Positions 33,102 to 41,983 of a DNA stretch of 64,000 nt are shown here, one piece after another; the stretch's first letter is position 1, and each line of letters begins with the position of its first letter. Both the position numbers and the translations under genes were made by a program. The stretch comes from JACRAV01 sp964571235 (GTDB taxonomy: Bacteria; Zixibacteria; MSB-5A5; GN15; FEB-12): NCBI GenBank assembly GCA_964571235.1, contig CAZNAI010000003.1:62001-126000 (forward strand). Reading direction: 5' to 3'. The notes beneath the pieces are model-generated. The model was not told where the DNA came from. It saw only the letters and a program-made list of their open reading frames with translations, and made no database searches.

Positions 33102-34250
33102 TTAGGCCGGGTGGGCGGCGAGGGTTTTGGTGTGAAACGGAAGTTCTATTGTCACGCTGGCGGCCCCGGCGCTCCCCGACTCAAGTTCGATCCGGTGATT
33201 GTCGCCATAGAGTGTCCGCAGTCGGGCGCTTGTGTTGGATAGGCCGATTCCGAAGCTCCCTTCGCTCATTGTCGATGGTTCTTCCCCCCCAGACCCGCTG
33301 TTATTCACCACGATGATCAGATCGCCGTTTCGTTTTGTCACTGCGATTGAAATCGATCCGGCCCCCCCTGTCCGTTCGATCCCATGGCGCACCGCATTCT
33401 CAACAATCGGCTGTAGTAGAAACCCCGGAACTAAGGCCTCGCTTGTGGTCTCGTCAATCGATGTCGAGATCGCCAGTTGCCGCCCAAAACGTATTTTCAC
33501 GATTTCGAGGTAATGCCCGAGCAGTTCCAGTTCTTCCCGCAGGGGAATCTCCCCGCGCGACACTCCCGCAAGCGACGAACGAAGCAGTTCAGCAATTCCG
33601 TTGAGCATATCGATCGCCTTGGCGGTGTCCCCTTTGCGCACCAGCGCACCGAGAGCGTGTAGCGAGTTAAAGAGAAAATGAGGTTGGAGTTGCAGGCGAA
33701 GCGAGGTGAGCTGTGCTTCGGCAAGTCGAGTTTCCAGGCGCGACGCCTGCAGGCGCTGGTCATGATACGCCCGGTAATATCCCAGCGCATGCTCCACTCC
33801 TATCATCGCCCAAAAGGCGAGCAGGAAAAAGGTGCTGTGGACCGACAGCACAAACCCAAGCATCTCCTCAAAAGAATTGCCGTGATCCACATGCGAGAGA
33901 TTAGCAAGCAAAATGACGGCATACGCCAGCAGATAGAGAAGTGTGCCGACAACACTCGCCACCATCAGAATGATACTGTTTCGCAAGGCGTTGGGTGGCT
34001 CGATCCGGAAACGACTGGCGAGCGTCAAGATCAGCGGGGTGATTCCTCCCCAGATAAGCCAGAGCACAACTTTGACCCGGTGCAATTCCCACCAGGTGTA
34101 CGGGTAGTCGCTTGGCGGAAACCAACGCCAGAACATTGCGGATAACGTCCCGATCAAAACCCACAGAGCAAGATAGACCCCACGTCGCACCCGCTTGTCA
34201 GGAAACATCGTGTGGTAAAGCTCGAGCGTCTCACTTCTTGTGACCGACAT
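33102..34250 (-). CDS. LytS/YehU-type sensor histidine kinase
   Basis: 382 residues. Four to five membrane segments in the first 150 residues, then a His_kinase domain: phospho-acceptor H in 'LQPHFLFNSLHALGALV', and the ATP-binding N box 'PIVENAVRHGIE' and 'GFGIGLSNTSARL'-like 'GSFGIGLSNTSARLRTLYG'. There is no extra sensor domain, so it may sense a membrane or ligand state through the helices. It precedes the LytTR gene in one operon. Confidence 0.94.
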   Translation of the reverse strand: MSVTRSETLELYHTMFPDKRVRRGVYLALWVLIGTLSAMFWRWFPPSDYPYTWWELHRVKVVLWLIWGGITPLILTLASRFRIEPPNALRNSIILMVASVVGTLLYLLAYAVILLANLSHVDHGNSFEEMLGFVLSVHSTFFLLAFWAMIGVEHALGYYRAYHDQRLQASRLETRLAEAQLTSLRLQLQPHFLFNSLHALGALVRKGDTAKAIDMLNGIAELLRSSLAGVSRGEIPLREELELLGHYLEIVKIRFGRQLAISTSIDETTSEALVPGFLLQPIVENAVRHGIERTGGAGSISIAVTKRNGDLIIVVNNSGSGGEEPSTMSEGSFGIGLSNTSARLRTLYGDNHRIELESGSAGAASVTIELPFHTKTLAAHPA

Positions 34251-34552
34251 ACTTCAATATATATCGAACCTCGTCGGATTCAACACGTCAATCGACGTAC
34301 TTGTTTTTTTCTGCGTCGCTGATCGAACGCTTTCGCGAGTTACAAACGACCAGCTCAAAATAGTTCCCTGCGTGGCGACTACCATTCACTGCACTTTTCT
34401 TCCATTGGCGGAATCGACCGGCGCAAATCGCAACTGCCTCACGTTATTGATCTGCAGAGCGGTATCTGCCGCAACATCGGCCCCGCCACAAAAAATCAGT
34501 CGGGGTCCATATCACCGAGTACACAAACAGTCGTAATAAACGAGGAGATATC
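34251..34552. other. 302-base intergenic region, no gene seen
   Basis: Lies between two divergent genes, so it should carry both promoters, but I see no convincing pair. A 98-codon frame (34240-34536) overlaps the kinase start and looks like chance. Just before 34553 there is a good ribosome site, GAGGAG. Confidence 0.5.
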
Positions 34553-36808
34553 ATGCAGAGCTACTTGATCACTACTGGCAAATCGCTACTACATCACGCC
34601 GCTTTGGCTGTGATGTTGTGGGCGTGCTGTGCGGGCCGGGCCAACGCACAGGCATTTGAACGAATACTCGCCCCGTCGGGCAATCCGGTCGTTGTCGACA
34701 CAACCCGAAGCACCTGGGTTGGGTGCGCCTTTGTCGATTTCAACAACGACGACAAACTCGATCTCTTCATCGCCGATTTCAACGGATGCCACTTGTATCG
34801 CAACGATGGCTCCGGATTCACACGTCTCTCGACCGTCGCGATGGCGCTTGACCTCGCCACATATTATGGCACCAGTTGGGCGGATTACGACAACGACGGT
34901 GATCAGGACTGTTTTTTGGCTGGCGATGTGTCGTCTCTTTACCGTAATGACGGTAGCGAACAATTCACCCGCGTATCTCAGATCGATCAGTTTGAGGCGC
35001 GTGGCTGGAGTCCTGCCTGGGCCGACTATGATGAGGACGGTGATCTGGACATCTTGGTTGCCCATCCCAATGGATTTGTCGGCGGAGGCCCAGTACCAAA
35101 TCGGCTCCTAAGAAACGAAGGCCCCCCGAACTACCAGTTCTCGCGCATCGATACCGGCGTGGTAGTCACTGGTCTTGCGCCGTACACGTCGGCCAACTTC
35201 TCCGATTTCGACCTCGACGGCGATTTGGATCTGTTTATCGGAACCGGACCGGCTGTCGCCGTCGGCGCCCCCGATAATCTCTATCGCAATATGTTCACTG
35301 AAACCGGCGCCGCGGGATTCACGCGTATTACCACGCCGCCAATCGCCACCGACACCAACGATGGTCAGGCATGGACCTGGATTGATTATGACAACGATCG
35401 TGATCTGGACGCCTTCGTTACCAACTGGGGTGGCGGCAACCCCGCTCTGAGACCCAATCGGCTCTATCGGAATGACAATGGAACTTTCACACGTATAACC
35501 GGCCAGCCGCTGGTGACCGACGCCGATCAGTCATTGTCAGGAGTTTGGGGCGATTACGACAACGATGGCGACCTCGATGTGGTAGTAGCCAATTCGGGCT
35601 CCCCCAACAGTTACTACCAAAACCTGGGTGGTGGCGCTTTCTGGCGGATCGATGACGGGAGCGCCGGCGACTTGGGAGTGCGCGGTGGCAATACCGGCGC
35701 TTCGGCCGGCGACTACGATAACGACGGCGACCTGGATTTGTTCTTCACCGGTCCGCTGGGTGGTCCAACGGGAAACCGACGCGGACTCTATCTTAATCTG
35801 AACGGCAATCTGAAAAAGTGGCTGAAACTCGAACTGACCGGCGTTCGCTCAAATCGCAGTGCGATCGGCGCGAGAGTGTGGGTATTTGCCAACACCGGGT
35901 CCGGCAGTATCTGGCAACAGCGAGAGATTTCCACACAAGATTGTTGGCTTGGGCACAACTCGCTAGTTGTTCACTTTGGACTTAAGAACGCCACTACCAT
36001 TGACACTTTGCGAGTCGTCTGGCCATCAGGAATCACCTGGGATACCACCGGTGTGGCGGTCAACCAGTTCTTGCACTTGACCGAGCAGTGCCCCGACACC
36101 GACGGTGACGGCGTGACTTGTCTGGACAACTGTGAGTTTGTGAGCAATTCCGATCAATCCGACACCGACGGCGACTTTATCGGCGACGCTTGCGACGCCT
36201 GTCCGAACGATCCCCTGGACGACATTGATGGCGACGGAATGTGCGCCGATGTCGATCCCTGCCCGCTCGATCCGGCCAACGACGCCGACGGCGACGGTTT
36301 CTGCGCCAACGCAGACAACTGCCCGAATCTGTCAAACCCCACTCAGGCGGACGGCGACCTCGATGGTCTCGGTGATGCCTGCGATCTCTGTCCGGGAGAT
36401 TCGCTTAACGACATTGATGGCGACGGCGTGTGCGGCAATCTCGACAATTGCCCAACTCTCGTCAACGCCTTGCAGGAAGACACCGATAACGATCTGATCG
36501 GCGATTCCTGCGATAACTGTATTTCTGTCGCCAATTCAAATCAGGCCGACGCCGATCAGGATGGAATCGGCGATGCCTGTGAGACCTGCTGTCTGGGTGT
36601 CTCCGGAAATGTCGATTGTGATCTGACTCAGGGGGTAGATATCTCAGACTTGTCGGCGCTCATTGACTACTTGTATATAACATTTACTCCGCTCTGTTGC
36701 CCCCAGGAGGCCAACTGCGACGGTCAGCCGGGAGTCGATATCGCCGATCTGTCGGCTCTGATCGACTATCTGTATATCAGCTTCACTCCGACGGCGGTTT
36801 GCCAGTGA
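34553..36808 (+). CDS. large secreted FG-GAP/UnbV protein with thrombospondin-3 and dockerin-like repeats
   Basis: 751 residues. Signal peptide to about residue 32. Six or more FG-GAP/VCBS blades with 'DYDNDGDxD' calcium loops (e.g. 'WADYDNDGDQDCF', 'FSDFDLDGDLDLF'), then an ASPIC/UnbV domain ('NRSAIGARVWVFANTGSGS', 'HFGLKNATTIDTLRVVWPSG'). Residues 510-680 are thrombospondin type 3 repeats ('DTDGDGVTCLDNC', 'QSDTDGDFIGDACDACP'). The C-terminus is two dockerin-like units with 'VDISDLSALIDYLYI' and 'VDIADLSALIDYLYI'. It should be a calcium-stabilised surface or matrix protein. A GAGGAG ribosome site precedes the ATG. Confidence 0.9.
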   Translation: MQSYLITTGKSLLHHAALAVMLWACCAGRANAQAFERILAPSGNPVVVDTTRSTWVGCAFVDFNNDDKLDLFIADFNGCHLYRNDGSGFTRLSTVAMALDLATYYGTSWADYDNDGDQDCFLAGDVSSLYRNDGSEQFTRVSQIDQFEARGWSPAWADYDEDGDLDILVAHPNGFVGGGPVPNRLLRNEGPPNYQFSRIDTGVVVTGLAPYTSANFSDFDLDGDLDLFIGTGPAVAVGAPDNLYRNMFTETGAAGFTRITTPPIATDTNDGQAWTWIDYDNDRDLDAFVTNWGGGNPALRPNRLYRNDNGTFTRITGQPLVTDADQSLSGVWGDYDNDGDLDVVVANSGSPNSYYQNLGGGAFWRIDDGSAGDLGVRGGNTGASAGDYDNDGDLDLFFTGPLGGPTGNRRGLYLNLNGNLKKWLKLELTGVRSNRSAIGARVWVFANTGSGSIWQQREISTQDCWLGHNSLVVHFGLKNATTIDTLRVVWPSGITWDTTGVAVNQFLHLTEQCPDTDGDGVTCLDNCEFVSNSDQSDTDGDFIGDACDACPNDPLDDIDGDGMCADVDPCPLDPANDADGDGFCANADNCPNLSNPTQADGDLDGLGDACDLCPGDSLNDIDGDGVCGNLDNCPTLVNALQEDTDNDLIGDSCDNCISVANSNQADADQDGIGDACETCCLGVSGNVDCDLTQGVDISDLSALIDYLYITFTPLCCPQEANCDGQPGVDIADLSALIDYLYISFTPTAVCQ

Positions 36809-36844
36809 GAAAGTTGCGGAACATCACAAACCGTGGAGTCATGT

Positions 36845-37351
36845 ATGAAATTATTAGTGATCGCCGGCATGCTACTGATGGGAGTATTGCCTGATATGGG
36901 TTCTGCCCAATCCAATACTCCGCCCTGCTCGTCCCCTGAGGCAAGCCAGTTTGATTTTTGGGTTGGCGGTTGGGAACTAACCTGGAATGATACATCCAAG
37001 GGGTTCAATTCCATCTCCAAGGCGTTCGACGGGTGTGTGATCCGCGAGCAATTCAGCGATTCTGCCAACGGGTATTTCGGCGGAAGTCTCTCCGTTTACA
37101 ATCAGAAAAAGAAGGTCTGGGAACAGACCTGGGTAGACAACGCCGGAAATTTCATGATTTTCGAGGGGCGACTTGAAAACGGACAAATGATCCTCGGCCG
37201 ATCGGTGCTCGATACCGCCGGCAATTCGATACAACAACGAATGGTCTTTCTGAATATTTCCAGCGATAGTCTGGATTGGCGGTGGGAATCATCGGCCGAC
37301 GGCGGCACGACCTGGAAAGAGAACTGGTTCATTCACTATCGGCGAAAGTAA
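36845..37351 (+). CDS. secreted DUF1579-like protein
   Basis: 168 residues with a signal peptide ('MKLLVIAGMLLMGVLPDMGSAQ'), then 'FDFWVGGWELTW', 'FDGCVIREQF', 'NQKKKVWEQTWVDNAGNFMIFEG' and 'WRWESSADGGTTWKENWFIHY', a small beta-barrel pattern seen in DUF1579-type proteins (lipocalin-like). No ligand or activity can be assigned. The ATG at 36845 follows GGAG at seven bases; it is 36 bases after the dockerin protein, possibly on one transcript. Confidence 0.75.
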   Translation: MKLLVIAGMLLMGVLPDMGSAQSNTPPCSSPEASQFDFWVGGWELTWNDTSKGFNSISKAFDGCVIREQFSDSANGYFGGSLSVYNQKKKVWEQTWVDNAGNFMIFEGRLENGQMILGRSVLDTAGNSIQQRMVFLNISSDSLDWRWESSADGGTTWKENWFIHYRRK

Positions 37352-37463
37352 GCACTAACAACAAACCCGCGAGGGGCCTCGACTGTCCCTCCGTTCTTCC
37401 CCTCAGGTCGCTCGGAAAGACAATTACCGGGCGACCTGTCACTTCTGTTGATTGATGAAGCTG

Positions 37464-38141
37464 TTAGCGGTTGGTTTGTCGGCGAAGAAATTCCAGCGTC
37501 CGTCGCCACGCCGCCTCAGCCGCAACAGAATTATACGCGTCGATGCGATCCGATTCGAAAAACCAGTGCCCGGTCGAAGGATAGACATAGAAATTCACCG
37601 GTCGATTTGCCTCAGTAAGTTTCGCTTTCAGCGTGTCGACTTCGGCCTGGGGTTCGTACGGATCAGATTCGGCAAAGTGACCCAGATACGAAGAGCGCGA
37701 CTTGCTGTAGTCGGCCGGCCCGGTGCCATAGAAGATTGTCACAAGGTCAACGGTCTCCGGCTCTGAGCACGATAGATCGAGCGCGAAATACGCCCCCAGC
37801 GAAAATCCGATTACTGCCAATCGTTTGCGTTTTTTGCCGTACTGTCCAAAGATCCATTTTGCGGCCTTGGCAACCTCGGCCCTGGCTTTCTCGTGGTCGA
37901 ACGAATCGCGGAGCGCCTCCGCCTCGGGAATTGTCTCGGCCGTCTTGCCGCCGTACAAATCAGGCGCGAAGACAATAAATCCGGCCTCGGCCAATCGCCT
38001 GCAAAAATCCCGCATCGTTTGATTGAGCCCCCACCAGGCATGGAGCACCAATACCGGGTCTCCCTTTCCCGATTGAGGCAAGGCCAGATACCCCGATGGC
38101 CGCGGGAGCTTCGCTACGTTTTCTGATTCTTGATTTGTCAT
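37464..38141 (-). CDS. dienelactone hydrolase family protein
   Basis: 225 residues, alpha/beta hydrolase fold. Nucleophile elbow 'GFSLGA' with S114 (classical dienelactone hydrolases have Cys here), an aspartate in 'AESDPYEP', and the histidine in 'STGHWFF'. 'VLVLHAWWGLNQTMRDFCRRLAEAGFIVFAPDLYGG' is the family start. Serine instead of cysteine suggests an esterase-like activity on an unknown substrate. The ABC ATPase gene is upstream on the same strand. Confidence 0.88.
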   Translation of the reverse strand: MTNQESENVAKLPRPSGYLALPQSGKGDPVLVLHAWWGLNQTMRDFCRRLAEAGFIVFAPDLYGGKTAETIPEAEALRDSFDHEKARAEVAKAAKWIFGQYGKKRKRLAVIGFSLGAYFALDLSCSEPETVDLVTIFYGTGPADYSKSRSSYLGHFAESDPYEPQAEVDTLKAKLTEANRPVNFYVYPSTGHWFFESDRIDAYNSVAAEAAWRRTLEFLRRQTNR

Positions 38142-38171
38142 CGCTCCCGCTCCTTCTAATCTACCGTTGAG

Positions 38172-39236
38172 TTATGCTATTCTCTTTCCTGTTCCGACTT
38201 CAAACACCAGCACATTCTTTCCGCTCACCCCGAATTTCACCGTCCTTCCTACGGCTGTTTCCGGAGAGGCAACACTGGTCACGGTCAGCAGAATATCCCG
38301 GTACTTCAATTCCAGCACATAATGGTCACCCATATACTCGCACGCTGTGACTTCGCCGGACAAAATTCCTTGCGGCGAAATCTCTATTCCCTCCGGCCGG
38401 ATGCCAATACGCACTGTCCCCAGTCTGCGAACCTGCTCGCTTGTTGCAGATTCCAGATCCTCAAGTGCGATCCCCAAAGGCAAGAGCCGTCCGTTTTCTA
38501 CGATCGACTCAATCAAATTGATCTTCGGCTGGCCGACAAACTGCGCGACATGAGTAGTCGTCGGCGCCTCGTACAACTCTTTCGGCGTGCCAATTTGCTC
38601 TACTCTTCCCTGATACAGCATCGCTACCCGGTCGGCCATAGTCAGCGCCTCGGTCTGGTCGTGCGTCACATGCACCATCGCCACCCCCACCTGCCGCTGA
38701 AGCCGGACAATTTCGCCGCGCATCCGCATGCGCAAATCGGCGTCGAGATTGGATAGCGGCTCGTCGAGCAGAAATATCGACGGATTCCGTATGATCGCTC
38801 TACCGAGCGCCACCCGCTGACGTTGTCCTCCGGATAGTTGCGCCGGACGATCGTCAAGGCGGCCCTCAAGCCCGATCATCGCCGCGATTTCCCGAACACG
38901 CGCCGCGATTTCCTGCTTGGGTGTGCCGGCGACCTTGAGCGGGAATCCCAGATTTTTCTCCACACTCATATGTGGGTAGAGTGAATAATTCTGAAAAACC
39001 AGCGCGACATTCCGGTCTTTGGGCCGCAACTGATCGACCTGTTTTCCGCCGATCCAGATCTCGCCGCTGTCGGCCGATTCCAGCCCGGCAATAATTCGCA
39101 GGAGTGTCGACTTGCCGCACCCGGAAGACCCCAGCAAGACCAGCAGTTCACCTTCGGCCAGTTCCAGCGAGACATTGTCAAGCACCTGCGTACTTTCAAA
39201 GCGCTTGCTGATGTTCTTTACAATGAGTCCGGCCAT
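38172..39236 (-). CDS. ABC transporter ATPase (MalK/UgpC type)
   Basis: 354 residues: Walker A 'GSSGCGKST', signature 'LSGGQRQRVALGRAI', Walker B 'IFLLDEPLSN', H-loop 'VHVTHDQTEA', and a C-terminal TOBE region ('RIGIRPEGIEIS', 'YMGDHYVLEL'). The MalK-like regulatory extension suggests a sugar or polyol importer ATPase. No permease or binding protein is nearby, so it may serve several distant transporters. It begins ten bases after recF's stop. Confidence 0.92.
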   Translation of the reverse strand: MAGLIVKNISKRFESTQVLDNVSLELAEGELLVLLGSSGCGKSTLLRIIAGLESADSGEIWIGGKQVDQLRPKDRNVALVFQNYSLYPHMSVEKNLGFPLKVAGTPKQEIAARVREIAAMIGLEGRLDDRPAQLSGGQRQRVALGRAIIRNPSIFLLDEPLSNLDADLRMRMRGEIVRLQRQVGVAMVHVTHDQTEALTMADRVAMLYQGRVEQIGTPKELYEAPTTTHVAQFVGQPKINLIESIVENGRLLPLGIALEDLESATSEQVRRLGTVRIGIRPEGIEISPQGILSGEVTACEYMGDHYVLELKYRDILLTVTSVASPETAVGRTVKFGVSGKNVLVFEVGTGKRIA

Positions 39237-39246
39237 ATTTCCAAAT

Positions 39247-40335
39247 CTAGTTCGTGGCGGCAATCGCGCCGTTTTCGATCCGATACCTCGTCGCTCTGGC
39301 CCGCAGTGGTTCCGGCGGTTCCAGCGCGGTGGTCAAAAATAACTGTTCAACCGCGCCAAAGCCATCAATCAACGCCGCGGCCCGCCGTTCATCCAATTCG
39401 GCGAATATCTCGTCAAGTAGTAGTAGCGGCGCCATTCGCCGTTTTTCTTTCAGCATCTGGTAGATCGCCAGCTTCAGCGCCACTGCGGCGGTCCGCCACT
39501 GCCCCTGCGAGCCATGGGTGCGCGCCGGATATCCGCTGATGAAAATCGCCAGATCATCGCGGTGCGGCCCGACTACCGCTGTCCTCTGCGCCAATTCCCG
39601 GTCACGATTTTGGGCCAGTTGTTTGGCAAACGCTGACCGCGCGATTGCAATGTCATCGCATTCCGGATCGATTTCAATCTCCGGCGCATACTGTAGATCA
39701 AACGGCTCGCCATCGGAGATATCCCTATAAAACGGCGCCGCCGACACTCGCAACTGCTTTACAAACGCCGCCCGCCGCACCGTGATCGACGAACCATACT
39801 CCAGCAATTGTTCGTCAAAAAGTGTCGCGTCCATTCGCGCCTTGAGCGCGGCATTTTTCTGCGAAAGCGCCCGTTGGTAGGCCACCAGTTCTTTCAGATA
39901 CGATTGCGAGTGTTGCGACAGGTGCAGATCGAGAAACAACCGCCTTTGCGACGGCGCCCCCGACAAGATCACGCTGTCCTCCGGGCCGGCCGCCACCGCG
40001 CAAAATCGCTCGAACAGTTCTACCGCCCGCACCGGAACTTCATCGATTGTCACTTTCCGCTTTCCCCCGCGCTGATACGCCACCGCGACCTGTGCGTTGT
40101 GCCCACCCGCCGATACCTGTCCTGCAACCCGGTAGACCTCACATCCGTCGCGCAGGAGCACGCTGTCGGCCAGCCCGCGTTGCGACCGTCCCAAACACAG
40201 ACAATAGATCGCCTCAAGTAAATTGGTCTTCCCCGACCCGTTTCCGCCGAAGAAGACATTCACTCCCGGCGCAAACGAAACAGCCAATTGGGGGAAATTC
40301 CGAAACGAGGTGACATCAATAGCGTGAACGAGCAT
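39247..40335 (-). CDS. recF: DNA replication and repair protein RecF
   Basis: 362 residues: 'IDVTSFRNF' opening, Walker A 'GGNGSGKTN' (residues 30-38), 'GAPSQRRLFLDLHLSQ' (signature region) and 'VGPHRDDLAIFISG' with 'LLLLDEIFAELDERR' as Walker B/D-loop. It loads RecA at gaps. In the usual order recF follows dnaN; here two unrelated membrane genes (40396-44035) are inserted between recF and dnaN. Confidence 0.95.
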   Translation of the reverse strand: MLVHAIDVTSFRNFPQLAVSFAPGVNVFFGGNGSGKTNLLEAIYCLCLGRSQRGLADSVLLRDGCEVYRVAGQVSAGGHNAQVAVAYQRGGKRKVTIDEVPVRAVELFERFCAVAAGPEDSVILSGAPSQRRLFLDLHLSQHSQSYLKELVAYQRALSQKNAALKARMDATLFDEQLLEYGSSITVRRAAFVKQLRVSAAPFYRDISDGEPFDLQYAPEIEIDPECDDIAIARSAFAKQLAQNRDRELAQRTAVVGPHRDDLAIFISGYPARTHGSQGQWRTAAVALKLAIYQMLKEKRRMAPLLLLDEIFAELDERRAAALIDGFGAVEQLFLTTALEPPEPLRARATRYRIENGAIAATN

Positions 40336-40395
40336 GCCGGAAAGTACGAAAAAACCCGGCCCAAATCAGCGTTCAAATGTTGGTGGTATTGCCGT

Positions 40396-41913
40396 CTATC
40401 TGGGAACGAACCAATAGTGGGGACGGGTCGCCAAACCGGTAACCGGATAGAACATGGATCGGTCGGGGAAGGGATCGCCCAAATTGCGATAGCTTGCGGC
40501 AACATCGTCGGAAAACCAGTCGGCGTTCAAAATAATAGCCGCGTGTTTCTTTTCTGCGATGGTCGCCTTTATATCCCGCTCCAATTCTGCATACGCCATA
40601 GAATCACCTGACCGGATTTCGACCAATGCCATTTTATGAGCGCAAGATGTCTTGCCAGCGAGGACCGGAATGTAGCCGTGATAGGGTAACAGTATTTCCC
40701 CTTGCACCGCTTTAAGTCGGTCGATAAACTTGTTGCCCCACTCTTCATCCGCTTTGGTAGGTATTTGCTTTGCGGGATTGTACCACAGGAGCCCAAACTG
40801 TACCACGAATAGTGCGGCAAAGACAGTTACGTATTTACTCGACGGAGCACCTGCAATTTTGAACGTCGGATCGCTGAGTTTTCCCAGAAATATTCCTGCG
40901 GTGATAGCAAGTACTGCGGCAGTAGGAATGAGGGCGTTTTCAAATCCCCCCGCGAACATACGCATCGACCACGAGCTTGCCAGCGCCCCAATCACGAAGC
41001 AGATCCAGAACAGACGGTCTTGGCGACCCTCCTTGCCACGTAAGCCTGTCACCAGCGCCAGAAATGTGATCAGCATAATTGGCACCTGTCTAAAGATGTC
41101 CTTTGTCCAAAATCCGAGAACGAGATTGGTATCCAGTGTGTGCCGATTCGGAAGAACAAATACATAGTAGCTGTACCAGCCGGAAAGCGCCGCATCAAAC
41201 CACAACGTTGTTCCAAGAACGACCGCCAATGCCGGAAGCACAAGCCAAAGGGATTTCAGTCGACCATAATAGACAGCGTACAATGTCAGAGTTATAGTCG
41301 GCAAGAGCGTTGACTGTTTCGCCAGGAAAGCCAATCCAAGTAAACACCCCGCAATGAAAAACCGTCGCACTTCACTTCCGCCCCTAATTAGATATCCGGC
41401 CCCGAAGAGCAATGCAATCGCCAACATGTCAACACGGCAAATATCGTACCAGTAGCCACAGGCTCCATAACTGGCCGCAAAAAGCCCAACGGAAGTCGCG
41501 GAAAGCAATTTGCTATTTGTCTCTCGCTTTACCCATTGAAAGATTAGAGCAAAGACGCTGATCGTCGAGAGAATTGACACTAGTCGTACCGCCAAAAACC
41601 CCGGCCCAATGATCCACGACACCACTGCTGACACATAGTAAAAGAGCGGTGTGTATATAAAGGGAATAAACTCCAGCGACGGCTTGGCATACAGTGGCTG
41701 ACCGTGCATGATTCGGAGCACATGGTCAACAATCGCCCCCTCCATCCACTCCAGTTCGAACGGGTATCGCAATCGGATAAGAGCGAGAACAAGAAAGAGG
41801 GCAGTAAACCCCGCCCCAAGTATCGATAGAACTCCAAAGAGAAGTTTTTGTAGTTTGACAGTCGATTGCTTTTGATTTGTTCGACCCACAACCCAAATAT
41901 ACCACTCACCCAC
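40396..41913 (-). CDS. GT-C type glycosyltransferase-like membrane protein
   Basis: 505 residues with about eleven membrane segments. The first loop carries 'YPFELEWMEGAIVDHVLRI' and 'YAKPSLEFIPFIYTPLFYYVSAV', with the acidic 'EWMEG' and the 'YTPL' typical of the DUF2029/PMT/ArnT GT-C family that transfers sugars from lipid carriers. The start is weakly defined: a GTG at 41913 opens the frame and a second GTG lies eight codons inside. No gene partner is obvious; a TPR membrane protein gene lies divergent. Confidence 0.78.
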   Translation of the reverse strand: MGEWYIWVVGRTNQKQSTVKLQKLLFGVLSILGAGFTALFLVLALIRLRYPFELEWMEGAIVDHVLRIMHGQPLYAKPSLEFIPFIYTPLFYYVSAVVSWIIGPGFLAVRLVSILSTISVFALIFQWVKRETNSKLLSATSVGLFAASYGACGYWYDICRVDMLAIALLFGAGYLIRGGSEVRRFFIAGCLLGLAFLAKQSTLLPTITLTLYAVYYGRLKSLWLVLPALAVVLGTTLWFDAALSGWYSYYVFVLPNRHTLDTNLVLGFWTKDIFRQVPIMLITFLALVTGLRGKEGRQDRLFWICFVIGALASSWSMRMFAGGFENALIPTAAVLAITAGIFLGKLSDPTFKIAGAPSSKYVTVFAALFVVQFGLLWYNPAKQIPTKADEEWGNKFIDRLKAVQGEILLPYHGYIPVLAGKTSCAHKMALVEIRSGDSMAYAELERDIKATIAEKKHAAIILNADWFSDDVAASYRNLGDPFPDRSMFYPVTGLATRPHYWFVPR

Positions 41914-41983
41914 ACCCGCGCATAATGAAAAGTCGCTCTCTGTGCTTCTCTCACAGCGTACAAAAACATGTTATCTTTCCCTT

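Noticed and set aside
34240..34536. 98-codon plus-strand frame upstream of the dockerin protein
   Set aside because: Overlaps the kinase start on the other strand, no ribosome site, no recognisable sequence.
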